Source: Lolium rigidum (lineage: Eukaryota > Streptophyta > Magnoliopsida > Poales > Poaceae). Taken from it: 64,000 nt of DNA. Every line of letters begins with the position of its first letter. Position 1 is the stretch's first letter. This document shows, in pieces, positions 45,031-55,362 of this stretch. Made by a program: the position numbers and the translations under genes. The stretch spans positions 186,001 through 250,000 of the forward strand of contig NW_025899904.1 of the NCBI RefSeq assembly GCF_022539505.1, given 5' to 3'. The notes below the pieces were generated by a model. The model saw only the letters and a program-made list of their open reading frames with translations, did not search any database and was not told the origin of the DNA.

Positions 45031-46257
45031 TTAGTTTTCTTCTCTTTCCCACCTAGCATGCAATTCAGCCATCAATCTAATATTTTCATTAATTCGAACT
45101 TGGATGGCATTTTCTGTAGTAACAATTTTATTTTCATTATCCTTATTAGGCATAACTTTCAATTTTAAAAGATCAACATCAGAGGTAAGTCTATCAACCT
45201 TAGAAGCTAGAATATCAATTTTATCAAGCTTTTCTTCAACAGATTTGTTAAAAGCAGTTTGTGTACTAATAAATTCTTTAAGCATGGCTTCAAGACCAGG
45301 GGGTACACTCCTATTATTGTTGTAAGAATTCCCATAAGAATTACCATAACTATTACCATTAGCGACAGGATATGGCCTATAGTTGTTACCAGAATTATTC
45401 CTATAAGCATTGTTGTTGAAATTATTACTTCTAATGAAATTCACATCAACATGTTCTTCTTGGGCAACCAATGAAGCTAAAGGAACATTATTAGGATCAA
45501 CATTAGATCTACCATTCACAAGCATAGACATAATAACATCAATCTTAACACTCAAGGAGGAGGTTTCTTCAACAGAATTTACCTTCTTACCTTGTGGAGC
45601 TCTTTCCGTGTGCCATTCAGAGTAATTTTTCATCATATCATCAAGAAGCTTTGTTTCCGCCCCCAAAGTAATGGACATAAAGGTACCTCCAGCAGCTGAA
45701 TCCAATAGGTTCCGCGAAGAAAAATCCAATCCTTCATAAAAGGTTTGGATGATCATCCAAGTAGTTAGTCCATGGGTAGGGCAATTCTTCACCAAAGATT
45801 TCATTCTCTCCCATGATTGAGCAACATGTTCATTATCTAATTGCTTAAAATTCATTATGCTACTTCTCAAAGATATAATTTTAGCGGGAGGATAATATCT
45901 ACCAATAAAAGCATCTTTACATTTAGTCCATGAATCAATACTATTTCTAGGCAAAGATAGCAACCAATCTTTAGCTCTTCCTCTTAAGGAGAAAGGAAAC
46001 AATTTCAATTTTATAATGTCACCATCTACATCCTTATACTTTTGCATTTCACATAGTTCAACAAAATTATTAAGATGGGCAGCAGCATCATCAGAACTAA
46101 CACCAGAAAATTGCTCTCTCATAACAAGATTCAGTAAAGCATGTTTAATTTCAAAGAATTCTGCTGTAGTAGCAGGTGGAGCAATAGGTGTGCATAAGAA
46201 ATAATTATTATTTGTGCTAGTGAAGTCACACAACTTAGTATTCTCAACAATACCCAT
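45031..46257 (-). CDS. Athila-type gag, intact frame
   Basis: An uninterrupted frame of 408 codons starting MGIVENTKLCDFTSTNN just inside the 5' LTR (195 bp). The retrotransposon gag domain lies about residues 50-190 (AAAHLNNFVELCEMQKYKDV, LRGRAKDWLLSLPRNSIDSW, IQTFYEGLDFSSRNLLDSAA). A low-complexity Asn/Tyr/Gly stretch follows (NSYGNSYGNSYNNN, about residues 300-315), then a coiled coil (VEEKLDKIDILASKVDRLTS). It would form the virus-like particle capsid. That gag stays open while pol is gone suggests either recent activity in trans or selection on gag. Confidence 0.85.
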   Translation of the reverse strand: MGIVENTKLCDFTSTNNNYFLCTPIAPPATTAEFFEIKHALLNLVMREQFSGVSSDDAAAHLNNFVELCEMQKYKDVDGDIIKLKLFPFSLRGRAKDWLLSLPRNSIDSWTKCKDAFIGRYYPPAKIISLRSSIMNFKQLDNEHVAQSWERMKSLVKNCPTHGLTTWMIIQTFYEGLDFSSRNLLDSAAGGTFMSITLGAETKLLDDMMKNYSEWHTERAPQGKKVNSVEETSSLSVKIDVIMSMLVNGRSNVDPNNVPLASLVAQEEHVDVNFIRSNNFNNNAYRNNSGNNYRPYPVANGNSYGNSYGNSYNNNRSVPPGLEAMLKEFISTQTAFNKSVEEKLDKIDILASKVDRLTSDVDLLKLKVMPNKDNENKIVTTENAIQVRINENIRLMAELHARWEREEN

Positions 46258-46422
46258 TTTAGCAGTAGTAAATAAAGCAAACTAAATAAAGTAAACGCAA
46301 GTAACCAATTTTTTGTGTTTTTAATATGGAGAACAAGACAATAAATAAAGTAAAGCAAAGCAAGACAAAAACAAAGTAAAGAGATTGGATGTGGGAGACT
46401 CCCCTTGCAGCGTGTCTTGATC

Positions 46423-46440
46423 TCCCCGGCAACGGCGCCA
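46423..46440 (-). other. Primer-binding site (tRNA-Asp type) of the Athila-type element
   Basis: The - strand reads TGGCGCCGTTGCCGGGGA, the common primer site of plant Athila elements, 11 bp from the 5' LTR end. Confidence 0.85.
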
Positions 46441-46451
46441 GAAAATATGCT

Positions 46452-48053
46452 TGATGGCGTGTAAGACACACGTCCGTTGGGAACCCCAAGAGGAAGGTGT
46501 GATGCGCACAGCAGCAAGTTTTCCCTCAGAAAGAAACCAAGGTTTATCGAACCAGTAGGAGCCAAGAAGCACGTTGAAAGTTGATGGCGGCGGAGTGTAG
46601 TGCGGCGCAACACCAGGGATTCCGGCGCCAACGTGGAACCTGCACAACACAATCAAAGTACTTTGCCCCAACGTAACAGTGAGGTTGTCAATCTCACCGG
46701 CTTGCTTGAAAACAAAGGATTAGATGTATAGTGTGGAAGATGATGATTGTTTGCGAAGAACGAGTAAAGAACAATTGCGGTAGATTGTATTTCGGATGTA
46801 AAGAATTGGACCGGGGTCCACGGTTCACTAGTGGTGTCTCTCCCATAAGATACGGATGTTGGGTGAACAAATTACGGTTGGGCAATTGACAAATAAAGAA
46901 GGCATAACAATGCACATACATATATCATGATGAGTACTATGAGATTTAATCGGGGCATTACGACAAAGTACATAGACCGCTATCCAGCATGCATCTATGC
47001 CTAAAAAGTCCACCTTCGGATTATCATCCGAACCCCTTCCGGTATTAAGTTGCAAACAACGAGACAATTGCATTAAGTATGGTGCGTAATGTAATCAACA
47101 CAAATATCCTTAGACAAAGCATCGATGTTTTATCCCTAGTGGCAACGAGCACATCCACAACCTTAGAACTTTCCGTCACCGTCCCGGATTTAATGGAGGC
47201 ATGAACCCACTATCGAGCATAAATACTCCCTCTTGGAGTCACAAGTATCAACTTGGCCAGAGCCTCTACTAGCAACGGAGAGCATGCAAGAACATAAACA
47301 ACATATATGATAGATTGATAATCAACTTGACATAGTATTCAATATTCATCGGATCCCAACAAACACAACATGTAGCATTACAAATAGATGATCTTGATCA
47401 TGATAGGCAGCTCACAAGATCTAACATGATAGCACAATGAGGAGAAGACAACCATCTAGCTACTGCTATGGACCCATAGTCTAGGGGTGGACTACTCACA
47501 CATCGATCCGGAGGCGATCATGGCGATGAAGAGACCTCCGGGAGATGATTCCCCTCTCCGGCAGGGTGCCGGAGGCGATCTCCTGAATCCCCCGAGATGG
47601 GATTGGCGGCGGCGGCGTCTCTGTAAGGTTTTCCGTATCGTGGCTCTCGGTACTGGGGGTTTCGCGACGAAGGCTTTAAGTAGGCGGAAGGGCAGGTCAG
47701 GAGGCGTCACGGGGGCCCCACACGCTAGGGCCGCGCGGGTCCCCTCTAGGCTGCGCCTCCCTACTGTGGCGGCGCCCCGTGGCCCCACTTCGTGACTCCT
47801 TCGGTCTTCTGGAAGCTTCGTGTGAAAATAGGACCCTGGGCGTTGATTTCGTCCAATTCCGAGAATATTTCCTTACTAGGATTTCTGAAACCAAAAACAG
47901 CGAGAAAACATCAAGCTGGCTCTTCGGCATCTCGTCAATAGGTTAGTGCCGGAAAATGCATAATAATGACATATAATGTGTATAAAACATGTGAGTATCA
48001 TCATAAAAGTAGCATGGAACATAAGAAATTATAGATACGTTTGGGACGTATCA
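46452..48053 (-). repeat. 5' LTR of the Athila-type element
   Basis: 1,602 bp, same ends as 39950-41556, followed by the AGTAT duplication. Compared with the 3' LTR it lacks some bases and has a G inserted three times in the same context (CGAG against CAG). Confidence 0.92.
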
Positions 48054-49285
48054 AGTATAAACTTCATTGTTAGAGCAACAAGGCAAGAAACATAATTCAT
48101 CACAAGATTTTGCAATACTATGAGTGGATGAATTAATAGGACTAGCACATGGAAATGTATCATTTTGAGAAATAGTGCTAGTATCCACATGAGGCTCACA
48201 AGATGTTACCTTTTACATGATAGCCTCATGTGCTAACTTTAGCTTCTCATGGGAGACTAGAAGATCATCATGGAAACTAGAGAGCTTTCCATGACTTTCT
48301 TCCAAAATCCCATAATTGCTAGTTAGCAATTCAAGTTGAGCCCTTAGCTCAACATTCTCCTTTAAGATAAATGCTTCACAAGAAGTAGAGTTAATAGCAC
48401 AAGCATCATCATTAATAGCAATAGGAGAAGGCAAGTTGGCATGCTCTTTTAGATATGAAGCTTTAAGTTGCTCATGTGACTCGGTGAGTTTGGTGAGTGC
48501 ACTCTCAATAACCCTAGAGACATTTTTGAGTTGCTGAAAATCATCAAGGAGTTTAGCATTAACAAACACAAGCTTATCATTTTTTAGCTTCAAATCATTT
48601 GCCACTTCAAGATCTCTATCATGGTTTTCCTTTATTCTAGACAATTCTAGAGAAAAGGTCTTCTAAAGAGATTCTTTGGTGGTTTGTTCTTCTTCAAGTT
48701 CATTCTTTAGAGAAGCTATTTCATCGACATACTCACACTCAAGAGAACCTCTTGTTTATATGGTGTTTTCATGCTCCTCAATAAGTTTTTGGCTCTCAAT
48801 AGCAACAACTAAGATTTTAACAAATTTAGTGCGAGCAATTTTATTGTTGCGAAGAGCACGAAAGACAACCTCACCCATATCATGTAAAGAGGCAATCAAA
48901 TCCTCTTCTTCTGCATGTACTTCATCTTCATCATTATGAGAAAGATTAGCTTCCGAGGTATGAGATACTGTAGAAGCTTTAGCCATAAGGCATATATGAG
49001 AAACTTGAGATGATTGAGAAGAAGAGCTACTTGAAGCTCCATTCAAGATCTTGTCATTACCAATGGATTCTTTGGTTTCCTCTACATTGTTAGACACACA
49101 ACAACTAAGGAATAGCAAGCATATCACCATGGCATTTAGATGAGCATTTAACACATGGTATGAAAGGACTATCAACACAAGCATGTGAATCATTTATAGT
49201 GCTAGATGTGTTTAAGTCAAAGATGAAGCATTGCAATGAGATAGAGATGAAGGATCATCGAGAATCATTTATAGCGCTAGATTGC
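48054..49285 (-). pseudogene. SIRE-like Copia remnant, minus strand (gag N-terminal side)
   Basis: Minus-strand frames 49193-48756 and 48644-48213. The first has a degenerate knuckle zone, then ASSSSSSQSSQVSHICLMAKAS and an acidic stretch. The second is a long coiled coil (LKLKNDKLVFVNAKLLDDFQ, LTKLTESHEQLKASYLKEH). This pattern, CLMAK plus coiled coil, is the same as in the + strand Copia at 58440-59110. Split from its C-terminal part (39949-39305) by the Athila-type element. A 24-bp imperfect direct repeat (49187-49210 and 49262-49285) ends next to the captured gene fragment. Confidence 0.75.
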
Positions 49286-49289
49286 GATC

Positions 49290-49571
49290 GGGGCTTTTTC
49301 AGGAACATGGCCTTGTGGAAATGCATTGCTTCGTCATTACAAGCCATATCAGGATCCAAACTGCCAGCGGGGTTGTGACCTTCAGTTTGTATTCCGTCGG
49401 AATCAACGTCCATCAGAGATTTGTGGGCTGCATTTGGCGTCGAAGAAAGGCTACCGCCATACTGCAAACCACTCGTACCAATTGGCCCAGCCGGGTTGAA
49501 CGCATAATGCTCCCAGAAGTTGTCATCTAGAGGAGACCCTGAAGCAAAGAGGTTATCTAGATTTTCACCAT
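49290..49571 (-). pseudogene. Captured exon-1 fragment of the J-domain gene
   Basis: 282 bp aligned with 36497-36780 of the J-domain gene exon 1, about 30 differences by eye (near 89 percent identity), same strand. The frame is open: it reads HGENLDNLFASGSPLDDNFW, then NPAGPIGTSGLQYGGSLSST, then GHNPAGSLDPDMACNDEA, against HGENPDNLFASGSPLDDSFW in the gene. Many differences are C to T or G to A, as expected from decay of methylated CG. It abuts the chimeric gag-like ORF at 49572 and the Copia remnant at 49285. It is an internal exon piece without introns, so DNA- or RNA-level capture cannot be told apart. Confidence 0.9.
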
Positions 49572-50262
49572 GCCTTTTTCTACCGGCGTCGTGTTGCCCG
49601 GCTTGTTGTTTTCCGTCCAGAACCGGATCGTACACAGTCATCTGATGTGCATTCGCACCATTTTCTCTTCTGTCAGGATGGGGGGACGATGCCTGCCCAT
49701 GTGACTTGCTTCCGGCATTTCTTGCCGAGCGAACCGATTTCGACGCTAGAGCCGCTTTGTTGATGCGAGCCAGCTCAGCGTTTTGTGCCTCAATCTGATC
49801 AAGCAACTCTCTTACTCGATCTTGTTGTTTTGCCAAAGCCTCACCTGAAAGTGAGTCACACATCTCTACTGCAGCCCTAGCAGCTTTTATTGTTTTATCC
49901 GGACTGATGTACTTAGGTTTTTCTACCATGCTCAAAGATACCGATGCACTTTTGCCGACGTTCTGCATGATGGGCGTAGCCAGCACGCTCATGGCCGCTT
50001 GGAGAGGTGTCTCCGGTGGCGTGGTGGATGTTCCGGCGACGACCTCGTCGCGCTCGGTCGGCGGTTTTGCCGTGCGCGTGGACTTGGTCTGCCCAGCGCC
50101 CTCTGCAGCAGCTTTTTTGCCGGCGCCTCCTGCGCCAGCCATGAGCACCTCCACGCTGCCAGCGGCGCGGTCGGAGCGTGGCCCGCGAGCTGGTGAAGAC
50201 CTTGGCGGATCCGGCGCCACCAGCACCGGCGAGGGGTACTGGTGCTCCTTGACGGTGCCGAG
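49572..50262 (-). pseudogene. Chimeric ORF, gag-like part
   Basis: Minus-strand frame continuous with the captured fragment downstream. It contains a Pro/Ala/Gly/Lys-rich N-terminal stretch (PARGPRSDRAAGSVEVLMAG, KKAAAEGAG), a helical region (DKTIKAARAAVEMCDSLSGE, ELLDQIEAQNAELARINKAA) and a basic Ser/Asn/His-rich tail. This looks like the N-terminal part of a Gypsy gag, but I do not recognise it with certainty. Its upstream continuation lies at 57002-56791, separated by the nested Gypsy: SHCVYL before the insertion joins LGTVKEHQYPSP after it through the CCGAG target site. Confidence 0.55.
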
Positions 50263-50648
50263 TGACATAGGCATCCCAAATGGGCCTGCCTAATATAGTA
50301 CCCGGGGTTTATTGAAGGCCCACTACCCGAAGAATAAGAAGACTCGAGAGCCCAAGATGTATTTAAGGAAAAGATAGAGTTGTAATAGGAAGTGTTATTT
50401 GTAATCTGGCGGGATGAGTTAGAAACCGTCCCGGACTATGTAATCCTTGTATAGCACGAATCCCTCGGCTCCACCTATATAAAGGGGGGGTCGAGGGACG
50501 AGAAGATCATCGAATCATAGTCTGCAAACCCTAGTTTTCATATTCGTCGAGTACTTTTCGGCTGAAACCTTCGAGATCTACTTGCCCTCTACTTCTAACT
50601 AAACCCTAGCCTATAATCCATAGGCATTGACAAGTTAATCCCTCGTCA
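50263..50648 (+). repeat. 5' LTR of the Gypsy at 50263-56785
   Basis: 386 bp, TGACATAGGCATCCC...AATCCCTCGTCA. TATA box TATATAAA at 50476-50483. Confidence 0.92.
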
Positions 50649-50650
50649 AT

Positions 50651-50667
50651 TGGCGCCGTCTGTGGGA
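50651..50667 (+). other. Primer-binding site
   Basis: TGGCGCCGTCTGTGGGA two bases after the 5' LTR; the TGGCGCC start is common in grass Gypsy elements. The tRNA is not assigned. Confidence 0.8.
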
Positions 50668-50693
50668 ATTAGAGGCGTAAGGATCTGATCTCG

Positions 50694-51482
50694 ATGGCAC
50701 GTTCAAGATCTTCGACATCGTCAACCGGGAGCAACACTATGGATCGAGGTAAACCGATCGCTACTGGTCCTGTTGATTTTGTTCCTCACCCACCCTCCCG
50801 TTTGGATGCATATGCGTATCTGGCGGAGCCCTTGGAGATGACGTTCGGAAGGTTCCACTTTCGCGTCAAGAAAGAAGGATCGTATCGTGTCGAAATTCCG
50901 ATTTCGTCGGGATCGTCGGCGGTCGATTCTGAATTTTCAAGCTATGCATCATCAAGCGAGTCGGAAGAAGAAACTTCGGCAACACGCTACGTCGGCACCG
51001 GAGCGAGAGAGAAACTCGCCAAAATCTTCGACAACGCATCGTACGGGTCATCCGCGGACTCATATATAAGCGATGGCTCAAGCGATGTCGACGATTACAA
51101 CTTCATCGACAAATCTCTCACGGTGGGCAAGGTCTTCATCAATCTCAACAATGGTGTCACCGAACCCAACATAGATCCGAGTACAAAATATCATCGGATT
51201 TATGCTATCGAAGATCAAGAGGAAACATCGGAGGCTTTCGATCAATTGGGAAATCCTTTTGTCGATCCCTCGGATCTAAGGAGAGGTATGGGCACTAAAT
51301 ACGTCGGGCCCACACCACGCGTCGAGTTCAACTTCCACGAGCAGCACTGGGATAGAGCGGCAAAAGCCATAGATGGTTCGAGAACCAATGACGACAACGG
51401 CTACGGCTCAAGAGCTGCAAGCTTATCAATATATGCTCGCACGAACTGCCCGAGAAATAGAAAAACGAGACAGCTGAGCTAA
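50694..51482 (+). CDS. Gypsy gag N-terminal part
   Basis: Open frame of 262 codons starting MARSRSSTSSTGSNTMDRG, 26 bp after the primer site. Acidic and Ser-rich, no knuckle; residues about 30-75 (PPSRLDAYAYLAEPLEMTFG) and 180-225 are the most structured. The downstream gag domain is in other frames (51712-52519), so a frameshift near 51480 ends it early. Ser/Asp-rich leaders of this type precede the capsid domain in Tat relatives. Confidence 0.6.
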   Translation: MARSRSSTSSTGSNTMDRGKPIATGPVDFVPHPPSRLDAYAYLAEPLEMTFGRFHFRVKKEGSYRVEIPISSGSSAVDSEFSSYASSSESEEETSATRYVGTGAREKLAKIFDNASYGSSADSYISDGSSDVDDYNFIDKSLTVGKVFINLNNGVTEPNIDPSTKYHRIYAIEDQEETSEAFDQLGNPFVDPSDLRRGMGTKYVGPTPRVEFNFHEQHWDRAAKAIDGSRTNDDNGYGSRAASLSIYARTNCPRNRKTRQLS

Positions 51483-51711
51483 ACGGGAGAAAGGAGGCAG
51501 CACGCATCCGGCGAGGAGAAGAGCGGATCTAAGTGGACAATCTAGAATTTCGGGTGATAGCCACGGGGAGGCTCGGAACGAGAGGAAGATCAAGGCTACA
51601 ACACATACCCGAAGCGAGAAAGAGAGTACTTGGTTCAAAACCTCGACATGTCCTTTATGACGATAGATACAAGAGGAAATATTATCCCTAAGACACCGGA
51701 AAGCTGGATAT

Positions 51712-52519
51712 ATGGCGACACAAGCTTACATCCTCGCATCCAAGCCGCCCCCGGGAGATCCAAGGGAAACACTATACAACATGGCATTGGCGGGAGTTGG
51801 AGCTATGGGGACGGCGTTCGTAGCAACGCCTCCCGAAGGAGCGGCAAGGCAAAATAGTCCACGACCTGCGGCGGCAACGGCGGCGGCTCCGGAAGGACCA
51901 AGTGGAGCAAGAGACATAGGAGCACAAGCGAGGGTCGATAGAGCAAGGCAAAGCGAGAAGAGATCATCGGCGGTCCCGGAGCTTAATGACGAGGATATGT
52001 GTGGTCTACCGTGCTTCACGAGAAGAGTCCGAAAAACTCGAGTCCCCTCGGGATTCAAGTTACCCGATCACTTCAAAAAGTTCGACGGCTTGCAAGACCC
52101 GGAGGACTGGTTAATTGATTACCTCGAGACGGTGAAGCTAGCTGGAGGAACTAGAGCAACGAGCGATGCAAAGTATTCGGGTGCACTTAAGTGGAGCCGC
52201 TCGATCTTGGATCAAAAAACTTCCGCCGGGATCTATCGACAGTTGGGAAAGTTTCGAGGACGTTTTCGTCAAGAACTTTAGATCCACATGCAAGAAGCCT
52301 GCATCGTTGGAAGAGTTGAGGGCGTGTCGACAAAAGCCGGATGAGTCAATGAGAAAATACATCCAAAGGTGGAACATCATAAAAAACTCGGCGAGAAAAT
52401 ATATCGACGAGAGAGCAATAGATGCGTTTGTCGCGGGAATCGAGCGCGGAGATTTTGTCGAGGACTTGGGAAGGACCAATCCAAAAACGAGTATCCGCGT
52501 TGATGGAGATAGCAAATAG
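51712..52519 (+). pseudogene. Gypsy gag capsid domain, frameshifted
   Basis: Two overlapping frames: one has FKLPDHFKKFDGLQDPEDWL, then LIDYLETVKLAGG; the other picks up with LSGAARSWIKKLPPGSIDSW, then EELRACRQKPDESMRKYIQR. Together these give the standard order of a plant Gypsy capsid domain, with the shift at about 52200. A zinc-knuckle region further on (52520-52960) is decayed: a Cys-x-x-Phe/His pattern is not complete. Confidence 0.8.
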
Positions 52520-53429
52520 ATGGGCGAGACGGAGAAGACGCTGTCCACAATAAACGACACAGGTCGCCGGAGGAGGACCGTAGTCGAAATTATCGGACGA
52601 GGCGACGATTTCCTCGACGATATCGAATTACGACGCCCCGGGGCAAATTTCGGCGGGATTTCGGTCAAATACGGGAGCAAGCAACGAGAGATGATTATCG
52701 GAGAAGCAATGAGCAGCGAGGCGATAATAGGGACGACTCCCGTAACGAGGCAAAATAGTGGGCCAAGGTTTCCACGACCTTTTATGTCTCCCGAAGAAAT
52801 GCTGAACGGACCGTGCCGGATGCATTTTTTCCTCGATAGCAATGGGAAAAGACGAGTCGGGACACCTGCGGAAAGATTGTCGAAATTTCCAAGCAATGTT
52901 CGGATGTGCGAAAACGCTCACGCACGAGCAGCACGAGAGAAACCCTCGGGAGCCTAGGAGCGAAATTCATCTACCGCCACCTCCCGCGATTACGGAAGGC
53001 AATCAACACCGGCTCGGAATAGCGGCAGCACCAGCACCACCACCCTATGTTGATCCTAACTCCAACGGAGCGGTGTCGATGATTCGAAGGGAAGGCCATC
53101 CAATAGAGCTCAAAAAGTAATATCGCGACAGTGTTCATGGCGAGAGAAAATGCCTCCACCAACGGTTGAGTACCTCAATTGGTCGGGACAAGACATCGGC
53201 TTCACCATAGCGGACCACCCGCGGCGGGTTCCTCGACCGGGGCGGTCGGCACTCATTCCGCCGGCGGTTATCGCAGGATTTGACGTTTCTCGAGTATTCA
53301 TAGATGGCGGCAGCAGCTAAACCTCATGTACGCGAGATACATTGAGGAAGATGAACATATCCTTAGCAAACACTGAAACCAACGGACACAAGGTTCCACG
53401 GCATCACACCGGAAAAACCAAGTTACCCA

Positions 53430-54060
53430 TTGGGGAAGATCAACCTCGACGTTCGGTTTGGAACCCGAGAAAATTATAGAATCGAGAAGCTGGAGTTTGA
53501 AGTCGTGGATTTCCCATCACGATACCACGCTTTGTTGGGACGACCGGCATACGCTAGATTTATGGCAGTACCACACTATACATACCTGTTATGGAGATTG
53601 CACGGACCCAAGGGACCAATCACGGTCAAAGGGAGTTTCGCTTTAGGCGATAAGTGCGACAAGGATTTCCATCGATTGTCGAAACCTTCGGGATGCAAGC
53701 GGAATACTTGGCGTCGAAGAGCATGACCGATTACGACGTATCGCCGGACGTCGGAAGGCCAAACAAGGAATCAACTTTCAACACGAGAGAAAAATTCCAA
53801 GGAGGTGCGGATTCACCCGACGGATCCAAAAAGACGACATCCATTGCAAACAACATGGATATCGCATAGGAAAGCGCGCTCGTCGAGTTCCTCCGTGAGA
53901 ACTGGAAAATCTTCGCATGGTGTCCAGGTGACATGCCAGGAGTACCCAGGGAACTTGCCGAGCACCACCTAAATTTGGATCCAACAGCGAAACCAATCAG
54001 ACAACCTTTGCGGCGTGTTTCGGAACCAAACCGCAAATCCATGCTATCGAAATAAATCGA
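53430..54060 (+). pseudogene. Gypsy protease and linker remnant
   Basis: KLEFEVVDFPSRYHALLGRP at 53480-53545 marks the C-terminal half of a retropepsin with the LLGRP motif; the Asp active-site strand lies upstream at about 53270-53330 in another frame (FIDGGSS-like). The following linker reads LVEFLRENWKIFAWCPGDMP, the usual lead-in to RT. Multiple shifts. Confidence 0.75.
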
Positions 54061-54780
54061 CTAGAGGAAGCTGGTTTTATCGAGAGAGATATCTACGAAG
54101 CCACATGGGTAGCTAACCCGAGTGATGGTGCCGAAGAAAAACACGACGAGTCCTTCGCATGTGCGTCGACTTCACGTGTCTAAACAAGCATTGCCCTAAG
54201 GATCACTTTCCCCTCCCAAGGATCGATCAAATCATCGACTCCACGGCGAGGCTGTGAACGTCTTTCCTTTTTGGATGCATACTCCGGTTATAACCGGATC
54301 AGATTAAAAGAAGATGATGAAGCCAAGACGGCGTTTATTACACCGTACGGCGTGTTTTGCTACAAGACAATGCCCTTCGGTCTAAAAAACGCGGGAGCAA
54401 CATATCGAGAGGATGATGCGAAATGTTTAGCAACACGGATCGGGAAAAACGTGCAAGTATACATCGATGATGTCGTCATCACATCAAAAAAGGGGACAAC
54501 GCTGATCGAGGATCTCAAAGAAACTTTTGACAACCTCGACAAATTCTGCCTTAAGCTGAACCCGACGAAGTGTTCTTTTGGCGTCCCAGCGGGAGAACTT
54601 ACGGGGTTTCTAGTTTCAGCAAGAGGGATTGAAGCAAATCCCGACAAAATACAAGCCATAGTAACAATGAGGAAGCCAACAAAGTTGAAAGAAATACGGC
54701 AACTAAGCTGGGCGAGTCGCAGCTTTAAGCGGATTCGTCGCCGGGTTAGGAGAAAAAGCGTTACCATTTTATGCGGCTGA
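54061..54780 (+). pseudogene. Gypsy reverse transcriptase, frameshifted
   Basis: The 169-codon stretch from 54271 includes DAYSGYNRIRLKEDDEAKTA, FGLKNAGATY, the catalytic YIDD (VQVYIDDVVITSKK, 54460-54500) and the downstream LKLNPTKCSFGV. The upstream fingers (54061-54270) are broken by shifts and a missing piece around the first catalytic Asp. Unlike the Tat-like element at 4999-13399, the core of the palm is kept. Confidence 0.85.
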
Positions 54781-55362
54781 TCAAACAAGGAGATAAATTC
54801 CAATGGAACGAAGAAGCCGATAGAGCTTTCGAGGATTTGAAGCGAAAAATATCGACACCACCAATCCTGGTGGCTCCAAAGGAAAAGGAACCTCTCTGCT
54901 TGTATATTGCAGCCACACCCCAAGTGGTTAGCTCGGTGTTAGTTGTCGAAAGAGAAGAAGAAGGGAAAATCCATGGAGTACGGCGACCGGTATACTTCGT
55001 GAGCGAAGTCTTGTCTCCCTCAAAACAAAGGTACCCTCGGTACCAAAAGCTAGCATATGGAGTGTTCACGACGAGCACGAAAATTGCGCCACTATTTTTC
55101 GGCACACCCGGTCATAGTGGTCAATGAAGCTCCTTTGTCAAATATCTTGAACAACCCGGAAGCTACGGGTCGTGTCTCCCTTTGGGGAATAGAACTTTCC
55201 CCTCGGGACATCACGTATGAAAAAAGAAAAGCAATAAAGTCGCAAATACTACCAGACTTCATCGCAGAGTGGATGGAGTTACAAAGTACAGGACCCACTT
55301 GCACGACGTGTCAACATGGTGGGAACGACGGACCCACAAAGCAGGAAAATATCGACCAGTGA
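54771..55362 (+). pseudogene. Gypsy RNase H, followed by a broken second-domain start
   Basis: FQWNEEADRAFEDLKRKIST and PVYFVSEVLSPSKQRYPRYQ (54800-55070) are RT-linked RNase H motifs. A second frame (55057-55360) gives the ATGRVSLWGIELSPRDITYE tether and ILPDFIAEW, which normally lead into the second RNase H; the sequence then ends in non-coding DNA. The integrase is missing. Confidence 0.82.

Larger units (their letters stand above)
39950..48053 (-). mobile_element. Athila-type Gypsy element with gag and partial protease but no pol
   Basis: 8,104 bp with long LTRs (39950-41556, 46452-48053) and a perfect target duplication AGTAT (39945-39949, 48054-48058), inserted in the SIRE-like Copia gag. 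Gag is on the - strand (46257-45031), followed by a protease-like stretch to 44149. 41557-44148 is AT-rich and non-coding where RT, RNase H and integrase should be. The primer-binding site matches the tRNA-Asp type (46423-46440). The clean duplication shows it integrated as a unit, so it was probably moved in trans. LTR copies differ at roughly 35-40 positions by eye, older than the element at 4999-13399. Confidence 0.92.
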
